64,000 bases of DNA from Streptococcus uberis (GTDB lineage: Bacteria > Bacillota > Bacilli > Lactobacillales > Streptococcaceae), in NCBI RefSeq assembly GCF_000785785.1, contig NZ_JRQN01000004.1:50211-114210 (forward strand). Reading direction: 5' to 3'. Shown here one piece after another: positions 49,877 through 57,783 of the stretch; positions within the stretch are counted from its first letter, which is position 1, and each line of letters begins with the position of its first letter. Made by a program: the position numbers and the translations under genes. A model generated the notes under the pieces. It saw only the letters and a program-made list of their open reading frames with translations, did no database searches and had not been told where the DNA came from.

Positions 49877-50194
49877 AGCGGGCAACGGACCGATGATCTC
49901 AGATTCGGACTACTCAAAAGTGAGTGAGAGGAAGTTCAAACAGAAATTGATGCTTTCATCAAGGAAATATGGTAGCGACTCAGCCGTTGCCAAGATGACT
50001 TCAAATTGGAATGTTCACAAGACAGTGTGACCTTCAAACAATTGCGCATTTGCCATATGAGCAAAGCCAAAGGCCCAGTCCAATTTGGCATCTATGCCTG
50101 CATCCCAGAAGACTCAAGCTTTAGAGCAACTTTTACAGACTTCAAACTAGAAGACTATCAATGGCCAGCCCACGACGGACAAGAACCGGATTAA
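49877..50194 (+). pseudogene. Remnants: GNAT 3' end and DUF1349 3' end
   Basis: GQRTDDLRFGLLKSE then TGA parallels the tail of the GNAT gene at 47877. It continues with EEVQTEIDAFIKEIW. Then RICHMSKAKGPVQFGIYACI and [19 protein letters not shown] form the C-terminal half of a DUF1349 protein. None has an intact start. Confidence 0.6.
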
Positions 50195-50214
50195 TAACTC
50201 AAGAAAGGACTTAT

Positions 50215-52869
50215 ATGTCTAAAGAATTATCACCAAAATACAACCCAGCGGAAGTTGAAGCTGGGCGTTATCAAACTTGGCTTGCCCAAGATGTTTTCAA
50301 GCCGTCAGGCGACAAAACAGCTAAACCCTACTCAATCGTTATTCCACCACCAAATGTTACTGGGAAACTTCACCTAGGACACGCTTGGGATACAACCCTT
50401 CAAGATATCATCATCCGTCAAAAAAGGATGCAAGGTTTTGATACCCTTTGGTTACCAGGGATGGACCATGCGGGGATTGCAACTCAGGCTAAAGTAGAAG
50501 AACGTCTGCGCGAGCAAGGCATTACTCGCTACGATCTTGGCCGAGAAAAATTCCTGGAAAAAGTTTGGGATTGGAAGGATGAATACGCATCAACGATCAA
50601 GGGACAATGGGGCAAGATGGGGATCTCAGTGGATTATTCCCGCGAACGCTTCACCCTGGATGATGGTTTATCCAAAGCCGTTCGTAAGGTCTTCGTTGAC
50701 CTCTACAAAAAAGGCTGGATTTACCGTGGCGAGTTCATCATTAACTGGGATCCAGCTGCCCGCACAGCTCTTTCCGACATCGAAGTTATCCATAAAGACG
50801 TGCAAGGTGCCTTTTACCACATGACTTATATGCTGGAAGATGGCTCGCGCGGTTTAGAAGTGGCAACTACCCGCCCAGAAACCATGTTTGGTGATGTGGC
50901 TGTAGCTGTCAACCCAGAAGATCCTCGTTACAAGGAGTTGATCGGCAAAAACGTTATCTTACCAATTGTGAATAAGCCTATCCCAATCGTGGCCGATGAA
51001 CATGCCGACCCTGAATTCGGAACTGGGGTTGTTAAAATCACACCTGCCCATGATCCGAACGACTTCTTAGTAGGTCAACGCCAAAACTTACCACAAGTTA
51101 ACGTGATGAACGATGACGGCACAATGAATGAGCTTGCAGGCGAGTTTGCTGGCATGGACCGTTTTGACGCTCGCAAAGCAACAGTTGAAAAATTAAGAGA
51201 ACTTGGTGCCCTTGTTAAAATTGAAGAACGTGTCCACTCAGTTGGTCACTCAGAGCGTTCAGGTGCTGTAGTTGAGCCACGTTTATCAACACAATGGTTT
51301 GTTAAAATGGATCAATTGGCAAAAAATGCCATTGCTAACCAAGAAACAGAAGATAAAGTTGAGTTCTACCCACCACGTTTTAATGATACATTCATGAGCT
51401 GGATGGAAAATGTCCATGACTGGGTTATCTCACGTCAACTATGGTGGGGTCACCAAATCCCAGCTTGGTACAATACTGAAGGCGACATCTATGTAGGAGA
51501 AGAAGCACCAGAAGGAGACGGCTGGAAACAAGACGAAGACGTTCTTGATACCTGGTTCTCATCAGCCCTCTGGCCATTTTCAACCATGGGCTGGCCGGAT
51601 ACAGATGCTGAAGATTTCAAACGTTACTTCCCAACGTCAACATTAGTAACAGGTTATGACATCATCTTCTTCTGGGTATCACGGATGATTTTCCAATCAT
51701 TGGAATTCACTAATCAACGCCCATTCCAAAACGTCCTTATCCATGGACTTATCCGTGACGAAGAAGGACGCAAAATGTCTAAATCATTGGGTAACGGTAT
51801 TGACCCAATGGATGTTATTGAAAAATACGGTGCCGACGCTCTTCGTTGGTTCTTGTCAAACGGCTCTGCTCCAGGCCAGGACGTTCGTTTCTCTTATGAA
51901 AAAATGGATGCCAGCTGGAACTTCATTAACAAGATTTGGAACATTTCCCGTTATATCCTTATGAACAACGAAGGATTGACCTTAGAAGAAGCGGAGAGCA
52001 ATGTGGTTAAGATTGCTAAGTCTGAAGCGGGTAATGTGACGGATAGATGGATTCTTCACAACCTCAATGAGACTATCGTCAAAGTTACGGAGAACTTTGA
52101 CAAGTTCGAATTCGGTGTTGCAGGTCATATCCTCTACAATTTCATTTGGGAAGAGTTCGCCAACTGGTATGTCGAATTGACTAAGGAAGTCCTCTATTCC
52201 GAAAATGAAGCCGAGAAAGCGATGACCCGTTCTGTCCTACTCTATACTTTGGACAAAATCTTACGTCTTCTTCACCCAATTATGCCATTTGTGACGGAAG
52301 AAATTTTCGGACAAATTGCAGAAGGATCAATTGTAACAGCTGCTTATCCAGTGGTTAACCCTGCTTTTGAGAATGAAGCTGCGCACAATGGGGTGGAAAG
52401 TCTCAAAGACTTGATCCGTGCGGTTCGGAATGCGCGTGCTGAAGTGAACGTTGCACCAAGCAAGGCTATCACCATCATGATTAAAACGTCTGACAAAGAA
52501 TTAGAAAACTTCTTCACGGACAACACCAATTACATCAACCGCTTCACGAACCCAGAGAAATTAGTCATTTCATCTGACATCGAAGCACCTGAATTGGCTA
52601 TGACAAGCATCATCACAGGGGCAGAAATTTACTTGCCACTAGCTGACTTGCTCAACGTCGAAGAAGAACTAGCTCGTCTAGACAAAGAATTAGCCAAATG
52701 GCAAAAAGAACTAGACATGGTTGGTAAAAAACTAAGCAACGAACGCTTCGTCGCCAACGCCAAACCAGATGTCGTTCAAAAAGAACGCGACAAGCAGGCG
52801 GATTATCAGGCTAAGTACGATGCCACTCTTGCTCGTATTGAAGAGATGGAGAAACTTGTTAAATCTTAA
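50215..52869 (+). CDS. valS: Valyl-tRNA synthetase
   Basis: 884-aa class I aminoacyl-tRNA synthetase charging tRNA-Val in the cytoplasm. HIGH-type motif [15 protein letters not shown], editing domain ([16 protein letters not shown]), KMSKS motif [14 protein letters not shown], and a C-terminal coiled-coil arm ([21 protein letters not shown]) are all present. ATG 50215 is used because GAAAGGA lies upstream; the longer frame from 50161 overlaps the DUF1349 remnant. Probably under the T-box at 46091, about 4 kb upstream, unless a nearer promoter exists. Confidence 0.97.
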   Translation: MSKELSPKYNPAEVEAGRYQTWLAQDVFKPSGDKTAKPYSIVIPPPNVTGKLHLGHAWDTTLQDIIIRQKRMQGFDTLWLPGMDHAGIATQAKVEERLREQGITRYDLGREKFLEKVWDWKDEYASTIKGQWGKMGISVDYSRERFTLDDGLSKAVRKVFVDLYKKGWIYRGEFIINWDPAARTALSDIEVIHKDVQGAFYHMTYMLEDGSRGLEVATTRPETMFGDVAVAVNPEDPRYKELIGKNVILPIVNKPIPIVADEHADPEFGTGVVKITPAHDPNDFLVGQRQNLPQVNVMNDDGTMNELAGEFAGMDRFDARKATVEKLRELGALVKIEERVHSVGHSERSGAVVEPRLSTQWFVKMDQLAKNAIANQETEDKVEFYPPRFNDTFMSWMENVHDWVISRQLWWGHQIPAWYNTEGDIYVGEEAPEGDGWKQDEDVLDTWFSSALWPFSTMGWPDTDAEDFKRYFPTSTLVTGYDIIFFWVSRMIFQSLEFTNQRPFQNVLIHGLIRDEEGRKMSKSLGNGIDPMDVIEKYGADALRWFLSNGSAPGQDVRFSYEKMDASWNFINKIWNISRYILMNNEGLTLEEAESNVVKIAKSEAGNVTDRWILHNLNETIVKVTENFDKFEFGVAGHILYNFIWEEFANWYVELTKEVLYSENEAEKAMTRSVLLYTLDKILRLLHPIMPFVTEEIFGQIAEGSIVTAAYPVVNPAFENEAAHNGVESLKDLIRAVRNARAEVNVAPSKAITIMIKTSDKELENFFTDNTNYINRFTNPEKLVISSDIEAPELAMTSIITGAEIYLPLADLLNVEEELARLDKELAKWQKELDMVGKKLSNERFVANAKPDVVQKERDKQADYQAKYDATLARIEEMEKLVKS

Positions 52870-52888
52870 AATCATCCACTACTTTCGC

Positions 52889-52934
52889 AGAGCTCTGTGC
52901 CTAGACCATCAGTCTAAGGCAAAGGGCTCTTTGT
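52889..52934 (+). terminator. Terminator of valS
   Basis: Long stem AGAGC...TGCCTAGAC / GTCTAAGGCA...GCTCT (52889-52930) with minor mismatches. The following roughly 95 bases to the IS end show no gene. Confidence 0.7.
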
Positions 52935-53113
52935 TGTACCGAACTGATTTTAACTGATTTAACTGTAACTGCGTTGGGCTGCCTTGTCTCAGATAGAATT
53001 TTGAAGATTTGAAAAGGCAACAGTTTTCTGTACAACATTTATAAAGTGTTTTTATTAGACCGTTAATCTTTTGGCCATGGGTGTCTGGTAGCTGAGACTG
53101 CATGAATGCGATG

Positions 53114-53881
53114 CTAATTCCACCAGTGGACATAATCTTTCGTTTTAAGGACTAATTCTTCCAGTGACTGAAAGGTTTCTTGATGAATAAATTCAATTTT
53201 GAAAGCGCGATAGGTGCTCTCAGCTACGGCATTGTCATAAGGACAACCTGCTTGACTGAGAGAGCGGGTGATTCCAAAGGCCTGCAAGATGTCATCAATC
53301 AGCTGATTATCAAACTCCTTCCCACGATCAGAATGGAAGACCTTAACTTTGGTCAGAGCGTAGGGGATGCTTTGAATAGCTTGTTTAACGAGTTCAGCAG
53401 TCTTGTGCCAACCAACTGACAGACCGATGATTTCACGATTGAAGAGGTCAATAATCAAGCAAACATAAGCCCAGCACTTACCAACACGGACATAGGTCAA
53501 GTCGGTCACAATCGCTTCAAGTGGTCTTTCTTGATTGAATTGTCTGTGTAAGTAGTTAGGAATGGGTGCTTCATTCTTTCCTTTGGAATGCGGTTTAAAG
53601 GCTACTTTCTGATAAACGGATACCAAGTGGAGTCTCTCCATGATGCGACGAATCCGACGACGAGACAGCTGGATGCCTTCATTCTCTAAACATTTCTTGA
53701 TTTTCCTAGCTCCGTATCTAGACTTACTCTCAAGAAAAATGCACGTAATTATCTCTTCAATCTCTACTTCAGATACTGGCACTACAGCTTTGTAATAATA
53801 GCTAGAGCGTGGTATATTCAGCCAACGACACATGGCTGAAATGCTATATTTATCCTTGTTAGCAGTGATTACTTCTCTTTT
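53114..53881 (-). pseudogene. IS3-family transposase OrfB (DDE integrase), C-terminus broken
   Basis: Read from the OrfA overlap in the -1 frame (GTKREVITANKDKYSISAMCRWL). Catalytic D, D, E are in IVTDLTYVRVG, VFHSDRGKEF and NAVAESTYRAFK. The ORF stops at HWWN-TAG; the expected tail (HRIH..SLSYQTPMAKRL) continues beyond it with one further lost base. Normal translation would need -1 slippage at AAAAG (plus 53877-53881), as in other IS3 elements. Probably inactive. Confidence 0.8.
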
Positions 53882-54159
53882 CGTGCCATAATCACCGCCG
53901 CTTGCTTTAGGATATCTAACTGCATCTCGAGTTCTTTATTACGCTTTCGGAGTTTAATCAGCTCACGCTGCTCATCTGTAAGATTATCAATAGTTTTAAA
54001 AGAACCAGTTGTTTTTGCCTGACGTACCCACTTATCGAAGGTTGATGAGGTTAACTCATAGTCTTTGATAAGCTCACTTCGTTTCATCCCTGCCTTATGA
54101 AGGTCAACGATTTGTCGCTTAAAGTCATCGGTGAAGTGGCGGCGTATTTTTCTAGACAT
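53869..54159 (-). CDS. IS3-family transposase OrfA
   Basis: 96-aa helix-turn-helix protein (RRHFTDDFKRQIVDLHKAGM, LTSSTFDKWVRQAKTTGSF) with a leucine-zipper-like end (LRKRNKELEMQLDILKQAAVI). It ends in an AAAAG slippery run used for fusion with OrfB. Similar to elements common in group B and other pyogenic streptococci. Confidence 0.88.
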   Translation of the reverse strand: MSRKIRRHFTDDFKRQIVDLHKAGMKRSELIKDYELTSSTFDKWVRQAKTTGSFKTIDNLTDEQRELIKLRKRNKELEMQLDILKQAAVIMARKEK

Positions 54160-54208
54160 AATATTCTCCTATTTTCTTTAGTGTAGAACACTTTATAAAT
54201 TCTGTCTA

Positions 54209-54352
54209 GTTTAGTGTAACCTATTCAAGGTTTAATAGTAAATTAAAGACTCTTATCTTTAGCATTCTAGTCTGAGGATAAGTATCTTTTATGTGTAGTT
54301 CAAAATTTCACCTTGCATTATAAAAAGTGATTAGTTTCTGTTGGTCATTCTA
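54209..54352. other. Short gap after the IS
   Basis: AT-rich flank without recognised features. Confidence 0.4.
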
Positions 54353-54380
54353 TTGACATTTTATAGGCTTATTGTAAAAT
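54353..54380 (+). promoter_or_regulatory. Promoter of the candidate antitoxin RNA
   Basis: TTGACA (54353-54358), 16-bp spacer, TAAAAT (54375-54380) on the plus strand, opposing the toxin gene. Confidence 0.6.
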
Positions 54381-54386
54381 AAAACA

Positions 54387-54512
54387 AAAGGAGCTACTTT
54401 TGGTAGCTCCCCGTAGGACCGTTTTAAAGACGGGACGGATAAAAGTAGCAGTAAAAACCGTAACTCAGCACCGGTCAAAGTAGAAGAGGGCGGTTTTTAC
54501 TGACTTATTTTC
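54387..54512 (+). ncRNA. Candidate antisense antitoxin RNA
   Basis: Begins after a consensus promoter, has a 5' hairpin GGAGCTAC/GTAGCTCC (54390-54410), and reaches a long-range stem (AGTAAAAACCG / CGGTTTTTACT, about 54451-54502) that overlaps the 3' end of the small toxin gene on the other strand. This convergent arrangement is that of txpA/ratA and Fst-type systems. RNA extent is inferred. Confidence 0.5.
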
Positions 54513-54670
54513 TTTTTGAAATAGAAACTATGGTCAATAAAAGAATGCCAAATTTTATCATAAGCATTAATGCTTGAAAAACTGACATGACGAAACCTTT
54601 CTATGGACAGTAAATGCATAGGCATCACCTCCTAAAATAGATTTCCGTCCCGCCTTCGAGACTTTCCTAC
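54413..54670. repeat. Imperfect inverted repeat bracketing the toxin module
   Basis: 54413-54438 (GTAGGACCG...CGGGACGG) and 54645-54670 (CCGTCCCG...TTCCTAC) are inverted copies matching at about 19 of 26 positions. The toxin mRNA leader and the antitoxin RNA therefore share a related 5' segment. Confidence 0.6.
54505..54588 (-). CDS. Small hydrophobic holin-like toxin (type I TA)
   Basis: 27-aa peptide beginning MSVFQALMLMIKFGILLLTI and ending ISKRK: one membrane helix and a basic tail, the pattern of the 'putative holin-like toxin' family. AAAGG lies 6 bases before the ATG. A much stronger AGGAGGTGATG site further upstream opens a different 40-codon frame, so a leader-coupled or hidden start is possible. 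An antisense transcript is predicted on the plus strand. Toxicity is inferred from family resemblance. Confidence 0.7.
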   Translation of the reverse strand: MSVFQALMLMIKFGILLLTIVSISKRK

Positions 54671-54733
54671 AGTTAGTTATTCGTAAGTTAGACAGACATT
54701 TCTATCTAAAAAGCAATCAAAAATTGACATAAG

Positions 54734-54772
54734 TAAAAAAACTTGAACGAGATGAAGTTCAAGTCTTTTTTT
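54734..54772. terminator. Bidirectional terminator
   Basis: ACTTGAAC / GTTCAAGT stem (54741-54748 / 54757-54764) flanked by A7 and T7; ends the minus-strand 58-aa gene. Confidence 0.8.
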
Positions 54773-54782
54773 AGTTATTATC

Positions 54783-54959
54783 TCATTTGTTTTGTTTATT
54801 TTTTAATCTAAGCAAAAGATATGAAATAAAAAAGACGAAAACACCAAGTATCAGTGTGCCTTCACCATCATAAAACGGTGCCTGTCGGGTTAATCCAAAC
54901 CATATTAATCGGCTACAGATGAAAATAGCAGAGTTGACTAAACTAAACTTAAGAGTCAC
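54783..54959 (-). CDS. Small membrane protein divergent from cas3, unknown
   Basis: 58 aa from a GTG start with AGGA seven bases upstream. It has two hydrophobic segments (LVNSAIFICSRLIWFGL and LILGVFVFFISYLLL) and a basic end (RLKNKQNK). It has its own consensus promoter and terminator, so it is an independent gene. I do not recognise the family. Its position next to the CRISPR locus and a toxin module makes an immunity, toxin or membrane-signal role conceivable. Confidence 0.65.
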   Translation of the reverse strand: MTLKFSLVNSAIFICSRLIWFGLTRQAPFYDGEGTLILGVFVFFISYLLLRLKNKQNK

Positions 54960-54992
54960 ATGGAGTTCCTACCTTTTCTTTGTTTTTCTTGA

Positions 54993-55021
54993 AGTATAAT
55001 AAATGCTTAGCACTTTGTCAA
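54993..55021 (-). promoter_or_regulatory. Promoter of the 58-aa membrane protein gene
   Basis: Minus strand TTGACA (55021-55016), 17-bp spacer, TATACT (54998-54993). Confidence 0.75.
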
Positions 55022-55108
55022 GATGACTATGTAGCTATTGCAACTGTAGTTGAATTATTACCAATAGTAAGAGTAGACAAATTAAATTTTTTGTATCTCT
55101 CAAACAAT

Positions 55109-55131
55109 TTGTAAGCGTTTTATGTTAAAAT
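55109..55131 (+). promoter_or_regulatory. cas3 promoter with cre-like site
   Basis: Extended -10 TGTTAAAAT (TAAAAT 55126-55131). Immediately upstream, TTGTAAGCGTTTT (55109-55121) fits a CcpA catabolite-response element with one mismatch. The same 13-mer occurs inverted at the small-peptide promoter (57732-57744). Confidence 0.5.
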
Positions 55132-55163
55132 AAAAGTATATCTAAGATTAAGAAGGTAACACT

Positions 55164-57572
55164 ATGATTATTGGACATTATGATGCAAGCACTCAAAATC
55201 AACAGTCTTTAGAGAAACATCTATTTAATGTAGCTATTGATGCTAGGAAGCATGCAGCTGCTATTAATCAAGGAGATGTTCTTTTTTTGATAGGCCTTTT
55301 TCATGACTTGGGGAAGGCTCACCCGAACTTTCAAGATAAATTGTTGAATAATCCTAATCGTCATGTTGATCATTCTTCAGCAGGTGCCTATTATCTCTTG
55401 ATGAGAATTCAACAGTGCTTACTGTCCAAAGGTGTTTCTAAGCGGGATTGCCAAGTTTTTTCGGAAGTTGTTGCCTATGTGATTTCAGCTCATCATGGCA
55501 TGTATGACTTATATGATAAAGAAGCGAGTCGCTCGCAGTTTAATCGTTTAATGGAGAGGATTACAAAGTTTTGGGAGAAGGCTGAATTTGATCAAACCAT
55601 TCAACCATTTGTAACCGATTTAGAATTACAACTCCCAACTTATGGCTTTGATTATTTAGAGGATTTAATTGATAAATCCTATACTAATTTTAAAAATGCT
55701 TTAGATAAAATACCTTATAAAGATGATACAGAAAAAGATTTTTATCTTGGAGCTTTTGTTCGTCTCTATTTGTCATTTTTAAAAAATGCTGATATTTTGG
55801 ATACTATTAATGCTTACGAGGAAGTCATCACACCCTCTGATGAAGAAGAAAATCAAGAGCGTCGTGACAATTATCTTCAATCAGTGGAGGAACTTTATCA
55901 AAAATTTGGCAAACCAAGTAATGACTTAAATCGGGTTAGGACGATGATCGCTGAGAGAATCAAAGAAAGAGGACAGATAGATTCTTCTGGGATTTATCGT
56001 TTGAATCTGCCAACAGGTGCCGGTAAGACTAAAGCAAGTCTTCGATATGCCACACAACAGATAGCTTATCAACATAAAAAACGCTTTTACTATGTTACGG
56101 CCTTTTTATCAGTTTTGGAACAGAATGCTAAAGATATCAAGACTATTATAGGTAATGATGGTGTCTTGGAGCATCATTCAAATGTTGTTAGAGAGAAAGA
56201 GCTTAGAGAGTTTGAAGAAGAAACGCGCGATGAAGTCATTCAGGAGCATTTGTTAGAGAGCTGGGATAGTCCTGTTGTTTTAACTACGATGGTTCAATTT
56301 TTCCAAACCTTGTTTAAAACCAAATCAGCTAATATTAGACGATTTTCCAACCTTGCTAACAGTGTCATAATTCTGGATGAAGTCCAGTCTCTGCCTTTAG
56401 AAGTGACAAGTCTCTTTAATTTGACCATGAATTTTATAAGTCGTGTTATGAATACCACGATTATATTATGTACGGCAACCCAGCCAGCTTACGATTATGA
56501 CAGTTTGGAACATCAATTGGTTTATGGTGGGGAAATGGCAGAGCAGGCAGACATTGTTTCCCTGACCAAGGAAGAAAGAGCGGTTTTTGAAAGGACAGAG
56601 CTTAAAAAGCTAAAGGAAGATAATAGCAAGGCTAGTTTGTCAGAGATAGCGGAATACCTGTTAGAGCAAGAAGAATCAGTATTGGTGATACTAAATACTA
56701 AACCCGCTGTTTATCAACTGTATCAATTATTAAGTGAACAAACAGAACGCCCTCTTTATCAGTTATCGACGAATATGTGTCCACAACATCGCTTAGACAC
56801 CATTGCAGAAATTAAGAAGCAATTGAATAAGGGTATCCCCTTAATCTGTGTCAGTACGCAGTTAATTGAAGCAGGCGTAGATGTCGATTTTGCTCAAGTT
56901 GTAAGGTCATATGCTGGCTTAGATTCGATTGTTCAAGCAAGTGGTCGTTGTAACCGTGAGGGTAAACGGAATTCAGGTCAAGTCACTCTGGTTAATCTAA
57001 TCAATGAGGAGGAAAATATTTCTAGACTCAAAGAAATTAAACAAAAGAAATCGGTGACAGAGGATATTCTATACCGTTACTCATCACCAATTGATGTGTC
57101 AGCTTTAAATGATGAGTTCTTCAAGCGTTATTATGAAAACAATGAGAAAGAAATGGACTATCCCCTTGGAGATAATCAGACTGCCTATGATTTTTTGAGC
57201 CACCACAATCGTTTTGGAGATCTTCAATTTAAAGGAAGTCTTCGACAAGCTTTTAAAACAGCTGGTCAGAAGATTAATTTAATTGAAGATAACACGATTA
57301 GTATTTTAGTTCCATATAGAGATTCCATCACAAGATTGGAAGACTTTGAGTCGTTTCTAGCAAATAATCCGTATCCTGAGGTTGAAGACTACACCTACAT
57401 TAAAGAAACGATGAAACAGTTGCAACTTTACACTGTTAATGCTAGAGAGAATTCCCCACTTCTAAAACAGGCGAAATATTATCTGAATGGGCGAATTTGG
57501 ATATTACCTCAAGAATTTTATGATGAAAGCATGGGCATAAAAAAAGAAGCAGATAGTTTACTCATTTTTTAG
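55164..57572 (+). CDS. cas3: Cas3 helicase-nuclease (type I-C)
   Basis: 802-aa effector that degrades DNA after Cascade binding. An N-terminal HD nuclease domain (H19; H47-D48 in FHDLGKAHPNF; later SAHHGMYD) is fused to an SF2 helicase: Walker A NLPTGAGKTKAS, DEVQ box ILDEVQSLPLE, CTATQPAY, and motif VI region ASGRCNREG. The frame is intact and the length normal. First gene of the cas locus; a gap of 395 bp holding the CreTA-like module separates it from cas5. Confidence 0.96.
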   Translation: MIIGHYDASTQNQQSLEKHLFNVAIDARKHAAAINQGDVLFLIGLFHDLGKAHPNFQDKLLNNPNRHVDHSSAGAYYLLMRIQQCLLSKGVSKRDCQVFSEVVAYVISAHHGMYDLYDKEASRSQFNRLMERITKFWEKAEFDQTIQPFVTDLELQLPTYGFDYLEDLIDKSYTNFKNALDKIPYKDDTEKDFYLGAFVRLYLSFLKNADILDTINAYEEVITPSDEEENQERRDNYLQSVEELYQKFGKPSNDLNRVRTMIAERIKERGQIDSSGIYRLNLPTGAGKTKASLRYATQQIAYQHKKRFYYVTAFLSVLEQNAKDIKTIIGNDGVLEHHSNVVREKELREFEEETRDEVIQEHLLESWDSPVVLTTMVQFFQTLFKTKSANIRRFSNLANSVIILDEVQSLPLEVTSLFNLTMNFISRVMNTTIILCTATQPAYDYDSLEHQLVYGGEMAEQADIVSLTKEERAVFERTELKKLKEDNSKASLSEIAEYLLEQEESVLVILNTKPAVYQLYQLLSEQTERPLYQLSTNMCPQHRLDTIAEIKKQLNKGIPLICVSTQLIEAGVDVDFAQVVRSYAGLDSIVQASGRCNREGKRNSGQVTLVNLINEEENISRLKEIKQKKSVTEDILYRYSSPIDVSALNDEFFKRYYENNEKEMDYPLGDNQTAYDFLSHHNRFGDLQFKGSLRQAFKTAGQKINLIEDNTISILVPYRDSITRLEDFESFLANNPYPEVEDYTYIKETMKQLQLYTVNARENSPLLKQAKYYLNGRIWILPQEFYDESMGIKKEADSLLIF

Positions 57573-57574
57573 AG

Positions 57575-57638
57575 AAACAAAATCTACTTGCTATAAAAAA
57601 CAATATAATTTCAATCCACATAGATATTCTATGACAAT
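57575..57638 (-). ncRNA. CreA-like crRNA-mimic (pseudo-repeat plus pseudo-spacer)
   Basis: Minus strand. GTGGATTGAAAT (plus 57619-57608) equals the last 12 nt of the CRISPR repeat and includes the whole 11-nt handle left by type I-C processing. It is preceded by a hairpin CATAGA-ATA-TCTATG (57633-57619), analogous in place to the CACCC/GGGTG stem of the repeat. The following pseudo-spacer starts at 57607 (TATATTGTTTTTTATAGCAA) and matches a TTC-flanked site at 57689-57713. A minus-strand promoter (TTGTAT, 16 bp, TAAAAT; plus 57672-57645) would start transcription just before the pseudo-repeat. Extent of the RNA is inferred. Confidence 0.72.
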
Positions 57639-57676
57639 ACTTGTATTTTAACATACTAATGTTAAAATACAAGTAT
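57637..57676. repeat. Perfect 18-bp inverted repeat with 4-nt loop
   Basis: 57637-57654 and 57659-57676 are exact reverse complements around ACTA. It contains the minus-strand promoter elements of the crRNA-mimic and may also be an operator or a hairpin ending cas3 mRNA. Confidence 0.85.
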
Positions 57677-57685
57677 ATATAGTTT

Positions 57686-57713
57686 TTCTATATAGTTTAT
57701 TATAGTAATAAGA
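57686..57713 (+). promoter_or_regulatory. Predicted Cascade target of the crRNA-mimic
   Basis: TTC (57686-57688, the type I-C PAM) is followed by TATATAGTTTATTATAGTAA (57689-57708). It matches the pseudo-spacer at 17 of the first 20 positions; mismatches are at 6, 11 and 18. Positions 6 and 18 are ones that Cascade leaves unpaired. It ends a few bases before the -35 of the small-peptide promoter. Confidence 0.68.
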
Positions 57714-57718
57714 AAACC

Positions 57719-57747
57719 TTGACAAAGAGTGAAAAAACGCTTACAAT
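57719..57747 (+). promoter_or_regulatory. Consensus promoter of the 34-aa peptide
   Basis: TTGACA (57719-57724), 17-bp spacer, TACAAT (57742-57747). The spacer contains a cre-like motif (AAAACGCTTACAA, 57732-57744 overlapping the -10). Confidence 0.85.
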
Positions 57748-57783
57748 AAAGTTAACAAAAATAAATATTAAGGAGAAAGGTAA

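Larger units (their letters stand above)
53029..54208 (-). mobile_element. IS3-family insertion sequence, decayed
   Basis: About 1.18 kb with orfA and orfB on the minus strand. A 14-bp inverted repeat, ATTTATAAAGTGTT (53037-53050) and its complement (54187-54200), marks the two ends; exact outer limits are approximate and no target duplication was confirmed. orfB has lost its C-terminal reading frame. It lies between valS and the CRISPR locus. Confidence 0.8.

Noticed and set aside
49877..50194. Intact 62-aa gene at 50006-50194
   Set aside because: It is the C-terminal remnant of a DUF1349 protein with no start or ribosome site of its own.
54505..54588. Fst/Ldr-family identity for the 27-aa toxin
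   Set aside because: The peptide lacks the Fst PxxVGxxxxxFxxWL core and fits the holin-like toxin pattern better; only the convergent RNA layout is similar.
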